From: Gammaproteobacteria bacterium UBA7310
GTDB taxonomy: Bacteria > Pseudomonadota > Gammaproteobacteria > Pseudomonadales > Ketobacteraceae
Length of the DNA stretch: 22,544 nt
Direction of reading: 5' to 3'
NCBI GenBank assembly: GCA_002471665.1
Contig: DKQK01000019.1
Coordinates: 1-22,544 of the forward strand
Position 1 is the stretch's first letter; each line of letters starts with the position of its first letter. A model generated the notes under the pieces. That model saw only the letters and a program-made list of their open reading frames with translations, had not been told where the DNA came from and searched no databases. Below are positions 7,345 through 15,493 of this stretch, in pieces. The position numbers and the translations under genes are program-made.

Positions 7345-8499
7345 TCAACCCGGGCGGCCATCCACTCTCGGTGACAATAGGATAGCAGTATAGCGCCCGA
7401 GATAAATGGCAAATGCCAGGACCCAGCAGGCAGCGGTAATACTGATGCCCAACCGCCATTCCAGCTGCCCGGCACTGGTGGCTACCCGTAGAATCGCGGC
7501 AGCCTGAACCAAAATGAAAGCCACAACCAACCCCGCCGGTAACACCAGTGGGCGGCCTGTGTGGCCCAGCGATACCCTGGCCATGATCCCCAGTATAAGT
7601 GAGGCAATGGCACCTGCGCCTGCCGCATGAACCCAGGTGCTGACAGGCGCCAGATCAAATTTGCCCGCCGCCAACAGCAGCAGGGCGGCGGGAATCCACA
7701 GAAAAGACAGGTGCAGAATCCACAGCAGTGGTTCCGCCTTTACCCGCCAACCCCGCCATGCCACTATTCGTGCCAGGTGGCTGCTGCCGGCCACCAGGGC
7801 CAACGCCCCGGTTAGCAGGCTATTTTGAACCGGCAGGGCTGCGCACAGCAACAGGCTGCTATCCAGTGCCAGTTGATCCAAACGAGGGTAAGTGCGCACG
7901 CCCTCGGCACTGAGCCCCTGTTTGCTCAGCCAGGTTGCTGAGAACGCCGGGGTGATGCGGCCCCCGATTACGGCCATGATCATCAATAGGGTGATGATGG
8001 CTGCCTCTGACCAATATCCCTGGTCGGTTAACAAGAAACCAATCTGAGTCACCCAATACAGCCCCACCAGGACGATCAAGCCATATTGACGCCGCTGGCG
8101 GACCTTCCACACCCGTAACCCTGCATCCAATAGCACCAGCGGCAGAAACACAAGATTGATCGACACCAATACAAACTCCGGGACACCCGGATTAATCAAC
8201 ATGACCACACGCCCCATGAGCCAAACCAGCCAGAGCAACAGCAACCTGACACCGTGCAAGCGCTCTGTGTTCGTCCATACGCAGACCGCGGTAAGCAGAA
8301 ACCCAGCGATGGCGGGGCTGACAAAGCCGTACAACATTTCATGTTGATGCCAGTGCAGGGCGGGGAGGGGAAAAGAATAATGCAAAGCGCCACTCATGAC
8401 CGCAACCCAGAGCATCATTACCACCATCGCCCAGATGCTGGTCGATAAAAAGAAAATGCGAAACGGATAATCGAAAGCCCGCTTGAGTTGTGTTTCCAT
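7345..8499 (-). CDS. nnrS: NnrS family polytopic membrane protein
   Basis: NnrS proteins are heme- and copper-containing inner-membrane proteins linked to tolerance of nitric oxide and nitrosative stress; the biochemical activity is not settled. This 384-aa protein has about twelve hydrophobic segments and the family signatures H51-Q-H53-E54-M-L-x-G-F followed by AIAGFLLTAVCVWT, GGRITPAFSATWL near 180, and HAAGAGAIASLILGIMARVSLGHTGRP near 290-315. The start ATG 8499 is the only sensible one. It is divergent from the Cys-rich gene at 8617. I see no clear FNR, NsrR or NnrR site in the 117 nt between them. No denitrification gene is in the window. Confidence 0.9.
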   Translation of the reverse strand: METQLKRAFDYPFRIFFLSTSIWAMVVMMLWVAVMSGALHYSFPLPALHWHQHEMLYGFVSPAIAGFLLTAVCVWTNTERLHGVRLLLLWLVWLMGRVVMLINPGVPEFVLVSINLVFLPLVLLDAGLRVWKVRQRRQYGLIVLVGLYWVTQIGFLLTDQGYWSEAAIITLLMIMAVIGGRITPAFSATWLSKQGLSAEGVRTYPRLDQLALDSSLLLCAALPVQNSLLTGALALVAGSSHLARIVAWRGWRVKAEPLLWILHLSFLWIPAALLLLAAGKFDLAPVSTWVHAAGAGAIASLILGIMARVSLGHTGRPLVLPAGLVVAFILVQAAAILRVATSAGQLEWRLGISITAACWVLAFAIYLGRYTAILLSPRVDGRPG

Positions 8500-8616
8500 G
8501 CTGTGATACTACCTCTATACTCAATTTAGGTCTCATATCAGAGCAGTGTAATCGTTCTCAGTGAAACCAACATTGATCCAGGTGGGGATTCCGGGCGGAA
8601 TAGCGTCAGCAGCCGA

Positions 8617-9594
8617 ATGAATGAAAAACCGTACCATGACCAAAAACGGCAATGCCGTCATTGCCTGATCTGCAATACGGAGCTTGGCCCCCACATCCGC
8701 GGCCGGGACAGTGATGATGTCTGCAACGATTCCCAGTGCCAGCACCTGCACAGACAACGACTCACCATGGCTCCGGAAGTATACAAGCCACATCTGGCCT
8801 TCCAGCAAAAACTGATCCGCACCCGTAAGCTCCGGGAACAGACCAGGCAGGAACACATCAAGGCTGTTCAGAACCGGGAGCGAGAGCAAAACCTGCGCAT
8901 TGCCAACGCAATGGTCGAGCACAACCCGGAGCTTGCGAAGAATTCCATTGAAGTGGTGATGATTCCCACCGGTCTCTCACAAATGATCAAGCTGGACGCA
9001 GACCGGATCGACGCATACCGGAGCCATTTGCAACAGGTGGCCAGCGAGGCAATGGACGCCGACAACGCCGCCTCCATTCCTGTTGATCAACATGTGTTGG
9101 CAAAAGAACGGTTATTACAGCAGGAGGCCTATCTGAGCAAACACCCTCATGTTCGGGATCGCAGCGATCAATTATGTACACTCTGTCGAGGTGGTTGTTG
9201 TGCTTCGGGAGCCAACCATGGTTTTATCAGCTCCATTACCATCAGAAGGCAACTTGATGCGGAACCGCAGTTGAGTGGTGAGCAAATTGTTCAACGCTAC
9301 CTGGGATACTTACAGGATGAGTCCATCAATGGTGCCTGCATCAATCAGACCGACCGCGGTTGTGCTTTGCCTCGGGAGTTACGCTCTGATGTGTGCAACG
9401 TTTATTTTTGCGATGAGTTAAAGTCCCATCAGGCTGCGTTGGAAACCGACTCTGCAGATCTACCAACCATTGTTATCCAACGCACCAATCACAATTGGAA
9501 TCGATTTGAAACACCGCATATCAATCCGGTAGAAAAGGTGTTCCTGATTAAGGAAGGCCAACTCATCGAGCTGGAGCAAAATACACCTGATTAA
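8617..9594 (+). CDS. Cys-rich protein: zinc-ribbon-like N-terminus plus YkgJ-like CxxCxxxCC domain
   Basis: I do not recognise a named gene. The 325-aa product has two cysteine clusters. The first, C13-x2-C16-x2-C19 with C36-x4-C41, looks like a zinc ribbon. Residues 55-150 are charged and mostly helical (RKLREQTRQEHIKAVQNREREQ). The second, C187-x2-C190-x3-C194-C195, then C241-x7-C249-A-L-P and C260-x4-C265, follows the layout of the YkgJ family, proposed to chelate zinc or iron or carry an Fe-S cluster. No signal peptide or membrane segment is seen. The start ATG 8617 has only a weak ribosome site. It ends in the same TTAA tetranucleotide as the convergent TRAP permease. Function unknown; metal binding is the only supported inference. 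Confidence 0.75.
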   Translation: MNEKPYHDQKRQCRHCLICNTELGPHIRGRDSDDVCNDSQCQHLHRQRLTMAPEVYKPHLAFQQKLIRTRKLREQTRQEHIKAVQNREREQNLRIANAMVEHNPELAKNSIEVVMIPTGLSQMIKLDADRIDAYRSHLQQVASEAMDADNAASIPVDQHVLAKERLLQQEAYLSKHPHVRDRSDQLCTLCRGGCCASGANHGFISSITIRRQLDAEPQLSGEQIVQRYLGYLQDESINGACINQTDRGCALPRELRSDVCNVYFCDELKSHQAALETDSADLPTIVIQRTNHNWNRFETPHINPVEKVFLIKEGQLIELEQNTPD

Positions 9595-11660
9595 CCGCTG
9601 ATGCCATACAGCAAAGGCCCAAAGCCGACGATCAGAAGCGTAGTGCCCATTACCAACAATGGCAACAACAGGCGCTCATGACGATAATAAAATGTGTCCC
9701 CCTCATGGCTGGCTGCCAATGCCTCTTCTTCCCCTACAACCTGACGGGTGAAAATATGGCTTAGTGCCACCGGCGGGCTTAAGTAGCCCAGCTCCAGAGC
9801 CACCAGGCAGGTCATCCAAAAATGGATCGGATCAATGCCCTGCTCATAGGCAATGGGGGCAATGGCAATGGAGACCAGTCCGACCGCAGCCATGCTTTCC
9901 ATGAACATACCAATGAAGACAAACATCAACATGAGTGCCCCCATAATCAGGAAACCATTATCAATGTCATACAGGAATGTGGCGGCGACCGCTTCACCCC
10001 CCAGACTGCTTATGATCATGAACGTTGACATCAGCATCAGCAGACCGCCAATGTGGATGGATGCATCAGTCATGGATTTGGTGAGCGAACCGGGCAGGGT
10101 GGGTATGCGCTCCGGCTCATCGTACAGAGGTTTATCTTTGCTTATGGTACGTTCGTATACAATGATCCAGAATATAATAACCGGGAGAATAACCGGGGCG
10201 GAAAACTGATCCAGCCTGGCATCCAGAATCCAGTAATAGGCAGACGCTACCGCCATAAAAATCAGAAAATAGAAGAGCAGAGGCCTGGCGTGACGAAGAG
10301 AAACCGGCAGCGCTTCATTGACGGGGGCGATGCGCAATGGGTCTTTACGGGTGATCATGGCGTATACGAAGAATACGAATGCTGTGAGCAGGAAGACTCG
10401 AATACCCCAATAGAACAGATCATCGCTGACCACTTCCTTATTCAGGATGGATACGATAATCACAATCAAACAGGGTTTTAACACAATCCCCGAGCTGCCG
10501 CTCATTGCAGTGGCGGCCAACGCCAACTGGCGGCGCGTGCCTACTTTGCGCAGTTCACGGTAGACTACAGCCCCCATGGCCAGAATAATGATTGAGGATG
10601 CACCGGTATAAGCGGTCGGCAGTGCCATTACAACAATGGCGACAAATGCCAGAATCTCGGGCGGCAAACGCCACGGTGTGAACAGGCTGAAGACCCTTTC
10701 ACCCAGTTGGGTTTGTTTCAATAACATACCGCACCAAAGGTACAGGGCCACATCGATATAGGTACCGGATTGATCAAAGAAGGCGCTGAAATACAATGAA
10801 AGGCCTGCCAGGTGCCCCTGATCCACGATGACAATGAAGGCAAACAGCAACATGACAATGGTGTACAGTGGAATAGACAGAAATGCCCGGCCAATGGTGC
10901 CGCCTTTGGGGGCGTCCTGCGGCATGTTAAACAGGTCTTTCAATGCCAGCAGCGCCAGCACAGTAGCCCCAATGACCATGCCGTTAATCAGTTCAGGGTT
11001 GTTGGATTGAATCTCAGAATCCAACATGTTGAAACGAAACTTCCAGGCGGATATGGCCAGCGCACTGTTGGCAACCAGCTGCAAACTCAGCGATACCTGA
11101 AAGTCCAGTTTGGAGACCATCGGCCGGAAACTGATGTGGTGCCGCCTGAGCGTTGCCACCGCCGCGGACATAAACAACAGAATCAGCAACAATAGTTGTT
11201 GTTTGTCGGTGGAAAAAATGCTGGCTTGGGAAAACTTCTCTTCAATGGCACTGAATATCCGGATCGCCGGGGTTACCTGATCCCGGTGTGCCGTTGCCTG
11301 AGTGTACTCCAGTTGGCATTGACGAATCTGGTTCTCAAGGGAGGTTCGTGCCGATGCCCGGTCGAAGCCTTCATCAAACAAATCAAAATCGCCGGCGGAA
11401 GAGGCTGCCTCAGCCTCAAGCTGATTCAGGCGTTGCTCAATATTGATGTCCGGATCGCAGTTGGGATCGGAAATGTCGGCACGCAGAATAAAATAATCTT
11501 CCCAGATTGCTGCACCCAACTGCGTGATCTGCCCGTGCACACTTTCACCGGTACGGGCAAATATGATGAATATCAATAAACACAGAATAGCGATTATGGG
11601 TAATCGCTCCAGCAAACGGGTTTTGTTTTCACTACTACTTTGCATGATCAGTTCATTCAC
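9591..11660 (-). CDS. TRAP transporter fused DctQ-DctM permease with periplasmic insert
   Basis: This is a 689-aa inner-membrane protein. The C-terminal part (about 255-689) is a DctM-type large permease with about a dozen hydrophobic segments and family-like stretches such as ALPTAYTGASSIIILAMGAVVYREL, FIGMFMESMAAVGLVSIAIAPIA and ALELGYLSPPVALSHIF. The N-terminal part supplies four further membrane segments (about 21-36, 156-171, 187-204, 226-243), as a fused DctQ would. An unusual insert of about 120 residues lies between the first and second of these; it is coiled-coil-like, has two cysteines (C68, C115), and is probably periplasmic. The start is GTG 11660 or ATG 11645, neither with a good ribosome site. 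It is the third gene of an operon, 35 nt after the receptor gene. Confidence 0.88.
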   Translation of the reverse strand: MNELIMQSSSENKTRLLERLPIIAILCLLIFIIFARTGESVHGQITQLGAAIWEDYFILRADISDPNCDPDINIEQRLNQLEAEAASSAGDFDLFDEGFDRASARTSLENQIRQCQLEYTQATAHRDQVTPAIRIFSAIEEKFSQASIFSTDKQQLLLLILLFMSAAVATLRRHHISFRPMVSKLDFQVSLSLQLVANSALAISAWKFRFNMLDSEIQSNNPELINGMVIGATVLALLALKDLFNMPQDAPKGGTIGRAFLSIPLYTIVMLLFAFIVIVDQGHLAGLSLYFSAFFDQSGTYIDVALYLWCGMLLKQTQLGERVFSLFTPWRLPPEILAFVAIVVMALPTAYTGASSIIILAMGAVVYRELRKVGTRRQLALAATAMSGSSGIVLKPCLIVIIVSILNKEVVSDDLFYWGIRVFLLTAFVFFVYAMITRKDPLRIAPVNEALPVSLRHARPLLFYFLIFMAVASAYYWILDARLDQFSAPVILPVIIFWIIVYERTISKDKPLYDEPERIPTLPGSLTKSMTDASIHIGGLLMLMSTFMIISSLGGEAVAATFLYDIDNGFLIMGALMLMFVFIGMFMESMAAVGLVSIAIAPIAYEQGIDPIHFWMTCLVALELGYLSPPVALSHIFTRQVVGEEEALAASHEGDTFYYRHERLLLPLLVMGTTLLIVGFGPLLYGISG

Positions 11661-11695
11661 AGCGATTACCGATATTGTTCTTAATTATTCTTTTA

Positions 11696-12721
11696 TTATT
11701 CCGCGTTGGGATCTGTACATTCAGCCAGCGTGGGATCTTTCTTACAGCGAATTTTACGTAACAAGGTGAGCATCTTGGGGTCGTAAACATCCTGATCACG
11801 GAAAGACAGGCGGATTTGCCGTGTTTGCGTTTGGTATTCTTCCTGGCCTTTGCTGTCCAGTGGTATCCATAGATCCTCGGGGATGTTGTTCTCTGCTTCA
11901 CGCACAAATTTCAGGGTTGCGTCAAAGTTTTTCACGAAGTACTCACGGGATTTTTGTGCGAAGTTTTCCGGCAATTTACTTGAGCGGGCTACAAACTGGA
12001 TGTTGCCCTGCATCACCGGGTTTTCCAGGATACCCCCGTTAGGCCGCAAGCCTTTTTCCAATTCCATCATTTCGTACACAATGGCAGGGCCGCCGGTAAT
12101 ATCGATGGCGTTATTGTTGAACTTCTGGAATATGTTGGTAAGGGTGGATGAAACCGGAGTCATACCCAGGTCCACCACTAATTGTCGCATTTCTGGCATG
12201 GTATCCAGCACGGCCATTCGTTTGCCCGCCAGATCCGATATGCTTTTCATGGTATTGTCGTTAGTGAAGATAAAGACGGCCCCTGCCGGTTGAATACCGA
12301 CTATTTCAAAGTCGCCGTTGCGCATATATTTCGCGGCGGAAGGTTTTGCCAGCGTTTGCAACACCGTACGCAGGTGATCGTAGGTGGGCATGGCGGCGGG
12401 CGCGTCCAGGGTTCCGGTAAACTTATTGAAGGCCCGGGCCTGCAGGCTGGGCATATTGGCAATATCACAGGTACCGGATTTTAGTTCCTCCACCACGATT
12501 TTATCGTGCACATAGGATTTCAGCTCCAGTTTTGCGCCCCACTGTAAAGCTGCTGCCTGATAGTCCAGCAGAGCCTGATGCTCGGGGCCGCCTTCGCCCA
12601 TAAACATGAAAGCACACATTTTCAATGGCAGGGGCTCAGCCGCATACGCAGCGGACATTAGCAAACCGGCACCCAAGCCGGCGATGCAACCTGAAACGGT
12701 CTTCATTATTGTTTTTCTCAT
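11696..12721 (-). CDS. Periplasmic TRAP-type solute-binding protein (DctP/AdeT-like)
   Basis: A 341-aa secreted protein with a clear signal peptide (residues 1-27, cleavage after AYA). The mature part starts with a beta strand (LPLKMCAFMFMGEGG) and contains the receptor-like stretch SISDLAGKRMAVLDTMPEMRQLVVDLGMTPV near 160-190. It resembles the putative solute-binding family that includes Acinetobacter AdeT; that name reflects a proposed efflux role, whereas the operon here says TRAP uptake. The ligand is not deducible. Start ATG 12721 has GAGGAA with 6-nt spacing. It lies between the lipoprotein and permease genes (gaps of 34 and 35 nt), so all three are likely one transcript. Cysteines near the N-terminus, after the first strand and at the C-terminus could form disulfides. 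Confidence 0.85.
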   Translation of the reverse strand: MRKTIMKTVSGCIAGLGAGLLMSAAYAAEPLPLKMCAFMFMGEGGPEHQALLDYQAAALQWGAKLELKSYVHDKIVVEELKSGTCDIANMPSLQARAFNKFTGTLDAPAAMPTYDHLRTVLQTLAKPSAAKYMRNGDFEIVGIQPAGAVFIFTNDNTMKSISDLAGKRMAVLDTMPEMRQLVVDLGMTPVSSTLTNIFQKFNNNAIDITGGPAIVYEMMELEKGLRPNGGILENPVMQGNIQFVARSSKLPENFAQKSREYFVKNFDATLKFVREAENNIPEDLWIPLDSKGQEEYQTQTRQIRLSFRDQDVYDPKMLTLLRKIRCKKDPTLAECTDPNAE

Positions 12722-12755
12722 GGTGCGTTCCTCAGTTGTTACTCAGCGTTTTACA

Positions 12756-13766
12756 TCACAGCAAGTCATCGATATCCATCGCATCCGTTGGCACGAACTG
12801 ATCATCCCAGAAGGTGCCGAATTTGCCGAACGGCGTGCGTTGACCAGTACTGGCTGTCCACAGTTTGTCGGAAATCAGGCGCAGTCCCCGGGTAGCCATA
12901 TCATCCAATAGATTCAAATCCGGATTGGCCGGGAACTCTTCTTTCATTGCTGCATGCTTACGAATCACATCTTTCACTGCCGCGTCATCGCCCTGGGTCA
13001 TGTACAGGGTGGCCTCAATCAGATGTACCATGCGCACCCCGGCGGCTTCACCGGTTCGGGCGGCAAGGTCCAGGCGATCCAGACCCAGTTGCACAGCGGA
13101 TTCATCACCATCCAATCTGGCTTTGGTGATATCAACCACGGCCAGCACGGCGTTGGGAACGCCCCAGAACTTATCGCTGTCAACGCAGGTCAACCCGGTC
13201 AGGGCTTTAGGCATTAAATCGAGTGGCACACCGGCGGCGCCATTGACAGAGAGGTCCATTTGCACCGCCTGCAAGCCGCCGAACATGCCGAACAAATAGG
13301 ACATTTCCTCGTTTTTATCGGCAAAATCCGGGCATTCGCCACCCGGCTCACCGAAATAGCGTTCCGCAGCCTGATACCCGAAATACTGGCGCTGGGCCGC
13401 CAACGTGGTCCAGCGTTTTTGCATGGTGCGTGCATCCTGCGCAGTGGGTACATCGTTTTTCAGCATGGCCCGTAAAAAGCGCAGTTCCGCCTCTTTCGCT
13501 TTCTCATCCGCACACATTCCGGATGCCAGCGTTACCATGGGAATCATGGGATCGATGTTGGGCCCCATGGGAAACGTCATGGCCGCCATACCTTCACCCA
13601 TGGCACACATGACGTCAGTGTCGTTGGAGGCCATGAACCAGGGGCTCATGTATTCGTTGCCAAACGAAACCATGCCGCTGGCTGCCATATCCCGTACTGA
13701 GCACCCTGTGGTGGCAATAATCAGGATCATCCCGGCGACGGTGCTTACCCAATACTTAGCTCTCAT
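12756..13766 (-). CDS. TRAP-associated helical lipoprotein (TatT-like)
   Basis: A 336-aa protein with a lipoprotein signal: hydrophobic segment ending T19-T20-G21-C22, with S at +2, so outer-membrane sorting is expected. The mature part is almost entirely alpha-helical, with Ala/Leu-rich helix pairs (for example ERYFGEPGGECPDF and AVLAVVDITKARLDGDESAVQLGLDRLDLAARTGEAAG) as in TPR-like scaffolds. Placed first in an operon with a TRAP receptor and permease, it fits the TatT component of TPR-associated TRAP (TPAT) transporters, described in Treponema, where it partners the receptor. Assignment rests on context, size and helical character more than on a motif. The ribosome site AAGGA stands 10 nt before ATG 13766. 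Confidence 0.72.
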   Translation of the reverse strand: MRAKYWVSTVAGMILIIATTGCSVRDMAASGMVSFGNEYMSPWFMASNDTDVMCAMGEGMAAMTFPMGPNIDPMIPMVTLASGMCADEKAKEAELRFLRAMLKNDVPTAQDARTMQKRWTTLAAQRQYFGYQAAERYFGEPGGECPDFADKNEEMSYLFGMFGGLQAVQMDLSVNGAAGVPLDLMPKALTGLTCVDSDKFWGVPNAVLAVVDITKARLDGDESAVQLGLDRLDLAARTGEAAGVRMVHLIEATLYMTQGDDAAVKDVIRKHAAMKEEFPANPDLNLLDDMATRGLRLISDKLWTASTGQRTPFGKFGTFWDDQFVPTDAMDIDDLL

Positions 13767-14290
13767 TTAAAAATGGTCCTTATTATTTTTTTTGTATTAA
13801 AACTATTTCTTCAGCGGGATGATATCACCCGGGAAGGTGACCCAGGCCGCAGGCCACAAGTTTGGTCATCCACCCGCAACCAACCTTTGCAATATTGCGA
13901 TACCAATCAGTCATTTCAGTGGCCCAACATTTATAACACGGCACCCCGTAAGGGTGCAGGGTTTTGTTTGGAAAACAATAGTCTGAATGGATGATGTGGA
14001 CCGGTTGTTGTGTCAGGATTTCCGCTGTTTATGCTGTTGTGTTTATCCTTGTTTTACTCTGCCAGCAAAAACTGACCTCCAAGATAACGCCACTGCAGTT
14101 ACCGAGTCAACCGCCTGGACAAATATAATCATCTATGTTGATCATTAGTATGTAAGTTGTTGAATTATCGAGGCCGCCATCTGCAAAGGTCGATGACGGA
14201 TTGATCTGGACAGTGCATTAGACGGTGGTTGACTTAGCTCCGGTTGTTTGAGATAAAAACTTAAATCAGGACAAGTATTGGGCGGTAGCA
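13767..14290. other. 524-nt divergent intergenic region between the TRAP operon and folM
   Basis: No convincing gene is present. Open frames at 13773-13994 (+) and 14145-14417 (-) lack ribosome sites and family resemblance. Visible structure: an operator-like 8-bp palindrome TGATATCA within GGGA...CCC near 13816-13830, a hairpin GCACCC/GGGTGC (13941-13957), and AT-rich stretches near 14118-14165. It should contain the TRAP operon promoter and leader (minus strand) and the folM promoter (plus strand). Confidence 0.6.
14229..14257 (+). promoter_or_regulatory. Candidate promoter for folM-folK
   Basis: TTGACT (14229-14234) and GATAAA (14252-14257) are spaced by 17 nt. They match sigma-70 consensus at five and four of six positions, with the start site expected about 25 nt before the folM start codon. 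Confidence 0.35.
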
Positions 14291-15052
14291 TTGGTGAATT
14301 CAGCAGCAGCTCTGGTGACCGGGGCGGGTACCAGACTGGGAAGTATACTTGCAAGGCATCTGGCAACATTGGGTTACGACCTGGCCCTACACTGCAATTC
14401 ATCAGTACAGGGGGCAAGGCAATTAGCCCGGGACATTGAACACATGGGCCGCCAGTGTGAAGTGTTTGTTCAGGATTTTACCGAACCCTTCGACACCGAC
14501 GACTTTATTTCCAGGGTTGCTCGCCGCTTTCCCCAACTTGATTGTATTATCAATAACGCCTCAGCCTATGAGGCTGCCAATGCCCTGGACACCCATCGGG
14601 CACTGTTGGAAACCCAGCTCAGGGTGAATTTCGTTACCCCGTTCCTGTTGGCAGCCAGCTTCGCCAAAAGACTCGGCAAGGGGCAAATCATCAATATTCT
14701 GGATAACAAGATTGCCTATCAGCAATACCAATACTCAGCCTATCTGTTGTCTAAAAAAGCCTTAGCCGATTTTACCACCATGGCCGCGTTGGAGTTTGCA
14801 CCAGATATCCGCTGCAATGGTATAGCACCCGGTGTTACCCTACCGGGAGAGTCCCGCGGCGACGACTACATCCAGTGGCGAATTGAAGGTATCCCCCTGG
14901 CCAGGAAAGGACGTGATTCGCATTTGACCACAACACTGGACTATATCCTCCAGAACGACTTTCTTACCGGACAGATCCTGTTTGTTGATGGTGGTGAATC
15001 CATTAACCTGGTGGGAAGAAATCATGCAAGCTATACGGATGAACAACCATGA
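14291..15052 (+). CDS. folM: FolM-type dihydromonapterin/dihydrofolate reductase (SDR family)
   Basis: An SDR of the pteridine-reductase branch, which reduces dihydromonapterin or dihydrofolate with NADPH. Evidence: the nucleotide motif is T10-G-A-G-T-R15-L-G17, the TGxxxR form typical of pteridine reductases rather than TGxxxGxG; NNAS is at 88-91; the usual catalytic Ser is replaced by D138 (INILD), as in FolM and PTR1; the catalytic pair is Y151-x3-K155. At 253 aa it is normal length. The start is TTG 14291 or the adjacent GTG 14294, with only a weak GGGCGG upstream, so it is the least certain point. It overlaps folK by 4 nt (ATGA), implying translational coupling and a shared pterin role. 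Confidence 0.85.
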   Translation: MVNSAAALVTGAGTRLGSILARHLATLGYDLALHCNSSVQGARQLARDIEHMGRQCEVFVQDFTEPFDTDDFISRVARRFPQLDCIINNASAYEAANALDTHRALLETQLRVNFVTPFLLAASFAKRLGKGQIINILDNKIAYQQYQYSAYLLSKKALADFTTMAALEFAPDIRCNGIAPGVTLPGESRGDDYIQWRIEGIPLARKGRDSHLTTTLDYILQNDFLTGQILFVDGGESINLVGRNHASYTDEQP

Positions 15053-15483
15053 ATTCCAGTGAAGCGATCCCACAACGAGATCGACATCTGGTGATTGTCT
15101 CTGTCGGTTCCAATATTGATCCGGAGACCAACTTGCGCAAGGCACGCCACATCCTGGATAACGAAGTGGAGTTGCTGGGGGAGGCAACCGTCATTCAAAC
15201 TGAACCGGATGGATACCAACAGCAGCCGGATTTTCTCAATGGCGCCTACTTATTGGGAACCACGCTTGATTATGAGGATTTCAATCAATACCTGAAGCAG
15301 GTGGAGAAGCGCCTGGGCAGAGTCAAGGGGCCGATCAAATCCGGCCCCCGCTGCATCGACCTGGACATCATTATCTGGGATGGCAATGTGGTCCACAGTG
15401 ATTACACCGATAACAAACATTATGTTATCCAGCCCGTGGATGAGCTAATCAGAAATCATTCTATCCGACTCTGCGGGCAGTAG
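15049..15483 (+). CDS. folK: 2-amino-4-hydroxy-6-hydroxymethyldihydropteridine pyrophosphokinase
   Basis: HPPK transfers pyrophosphate from ATP to hydroxymethyldihydropterin, the step before dihydropteroate synthase. Visible motifs: VSVGSNIDPETNL (17-29), QPDFLNGAYLL (59-69), the LGRVKGPIKSGPRCIDLDIII block with metal-binding D104 and D106, and the C-terminal VIQPVDEL. At 144 aa it is slightly short but complete. Its ATG sits inside the folM stop (ATGA), so it is coupled to folM. Pairing with folM suggests either the main folate enzyme or a paralogue serving a tetrahydromonapterin branch. The genome probably carries another folK elsewhere, which cannot be tested here. Confidence 0.9.
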   Translation: MNSSEAIPQRDRHLVIVSVGSNIDPETNLRKARHILDNEVELLGEATVIQTEPDGYQQQPDFLNGAYLLGTTLDYEDFNQYLKQVEKRLGRVKGPIKSGPRCIDLDIIIWDGNVVHSDYTDNKHYVIQPVDELIRNHSIRLCGQ

Positions 15484-15493
15484 CGTTCTACAC

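Noticed and set aside
8500..8616. FNR/NsrR-type site upstream of nnrS
   Set aside because: I looked for TTGAT-N4-ATCAA and similar symmetric boxes and found none that is convincing.
13941..13957. GCACCC/GGGTGC hairpin followed by GTTTTGTTT as a terminator
   Set aside because: The stem is only 6 bp and the T-tract is offset and interrupted, with no gene ending nearby on the plus strand.
13773..13994. 73-codon frame in the gap before folM
   Set aside because: No ribosome site, no recognisable composition, and it overlaps the presumed leader of the TRAP operon.
14115..14128. CTGGACAAATATAA as a fifth copy of the operator half-site
   Set aside because: Only the GGACA part matches, there is no symmetric left arm, and AT-rich DNA gives such matches by chance.
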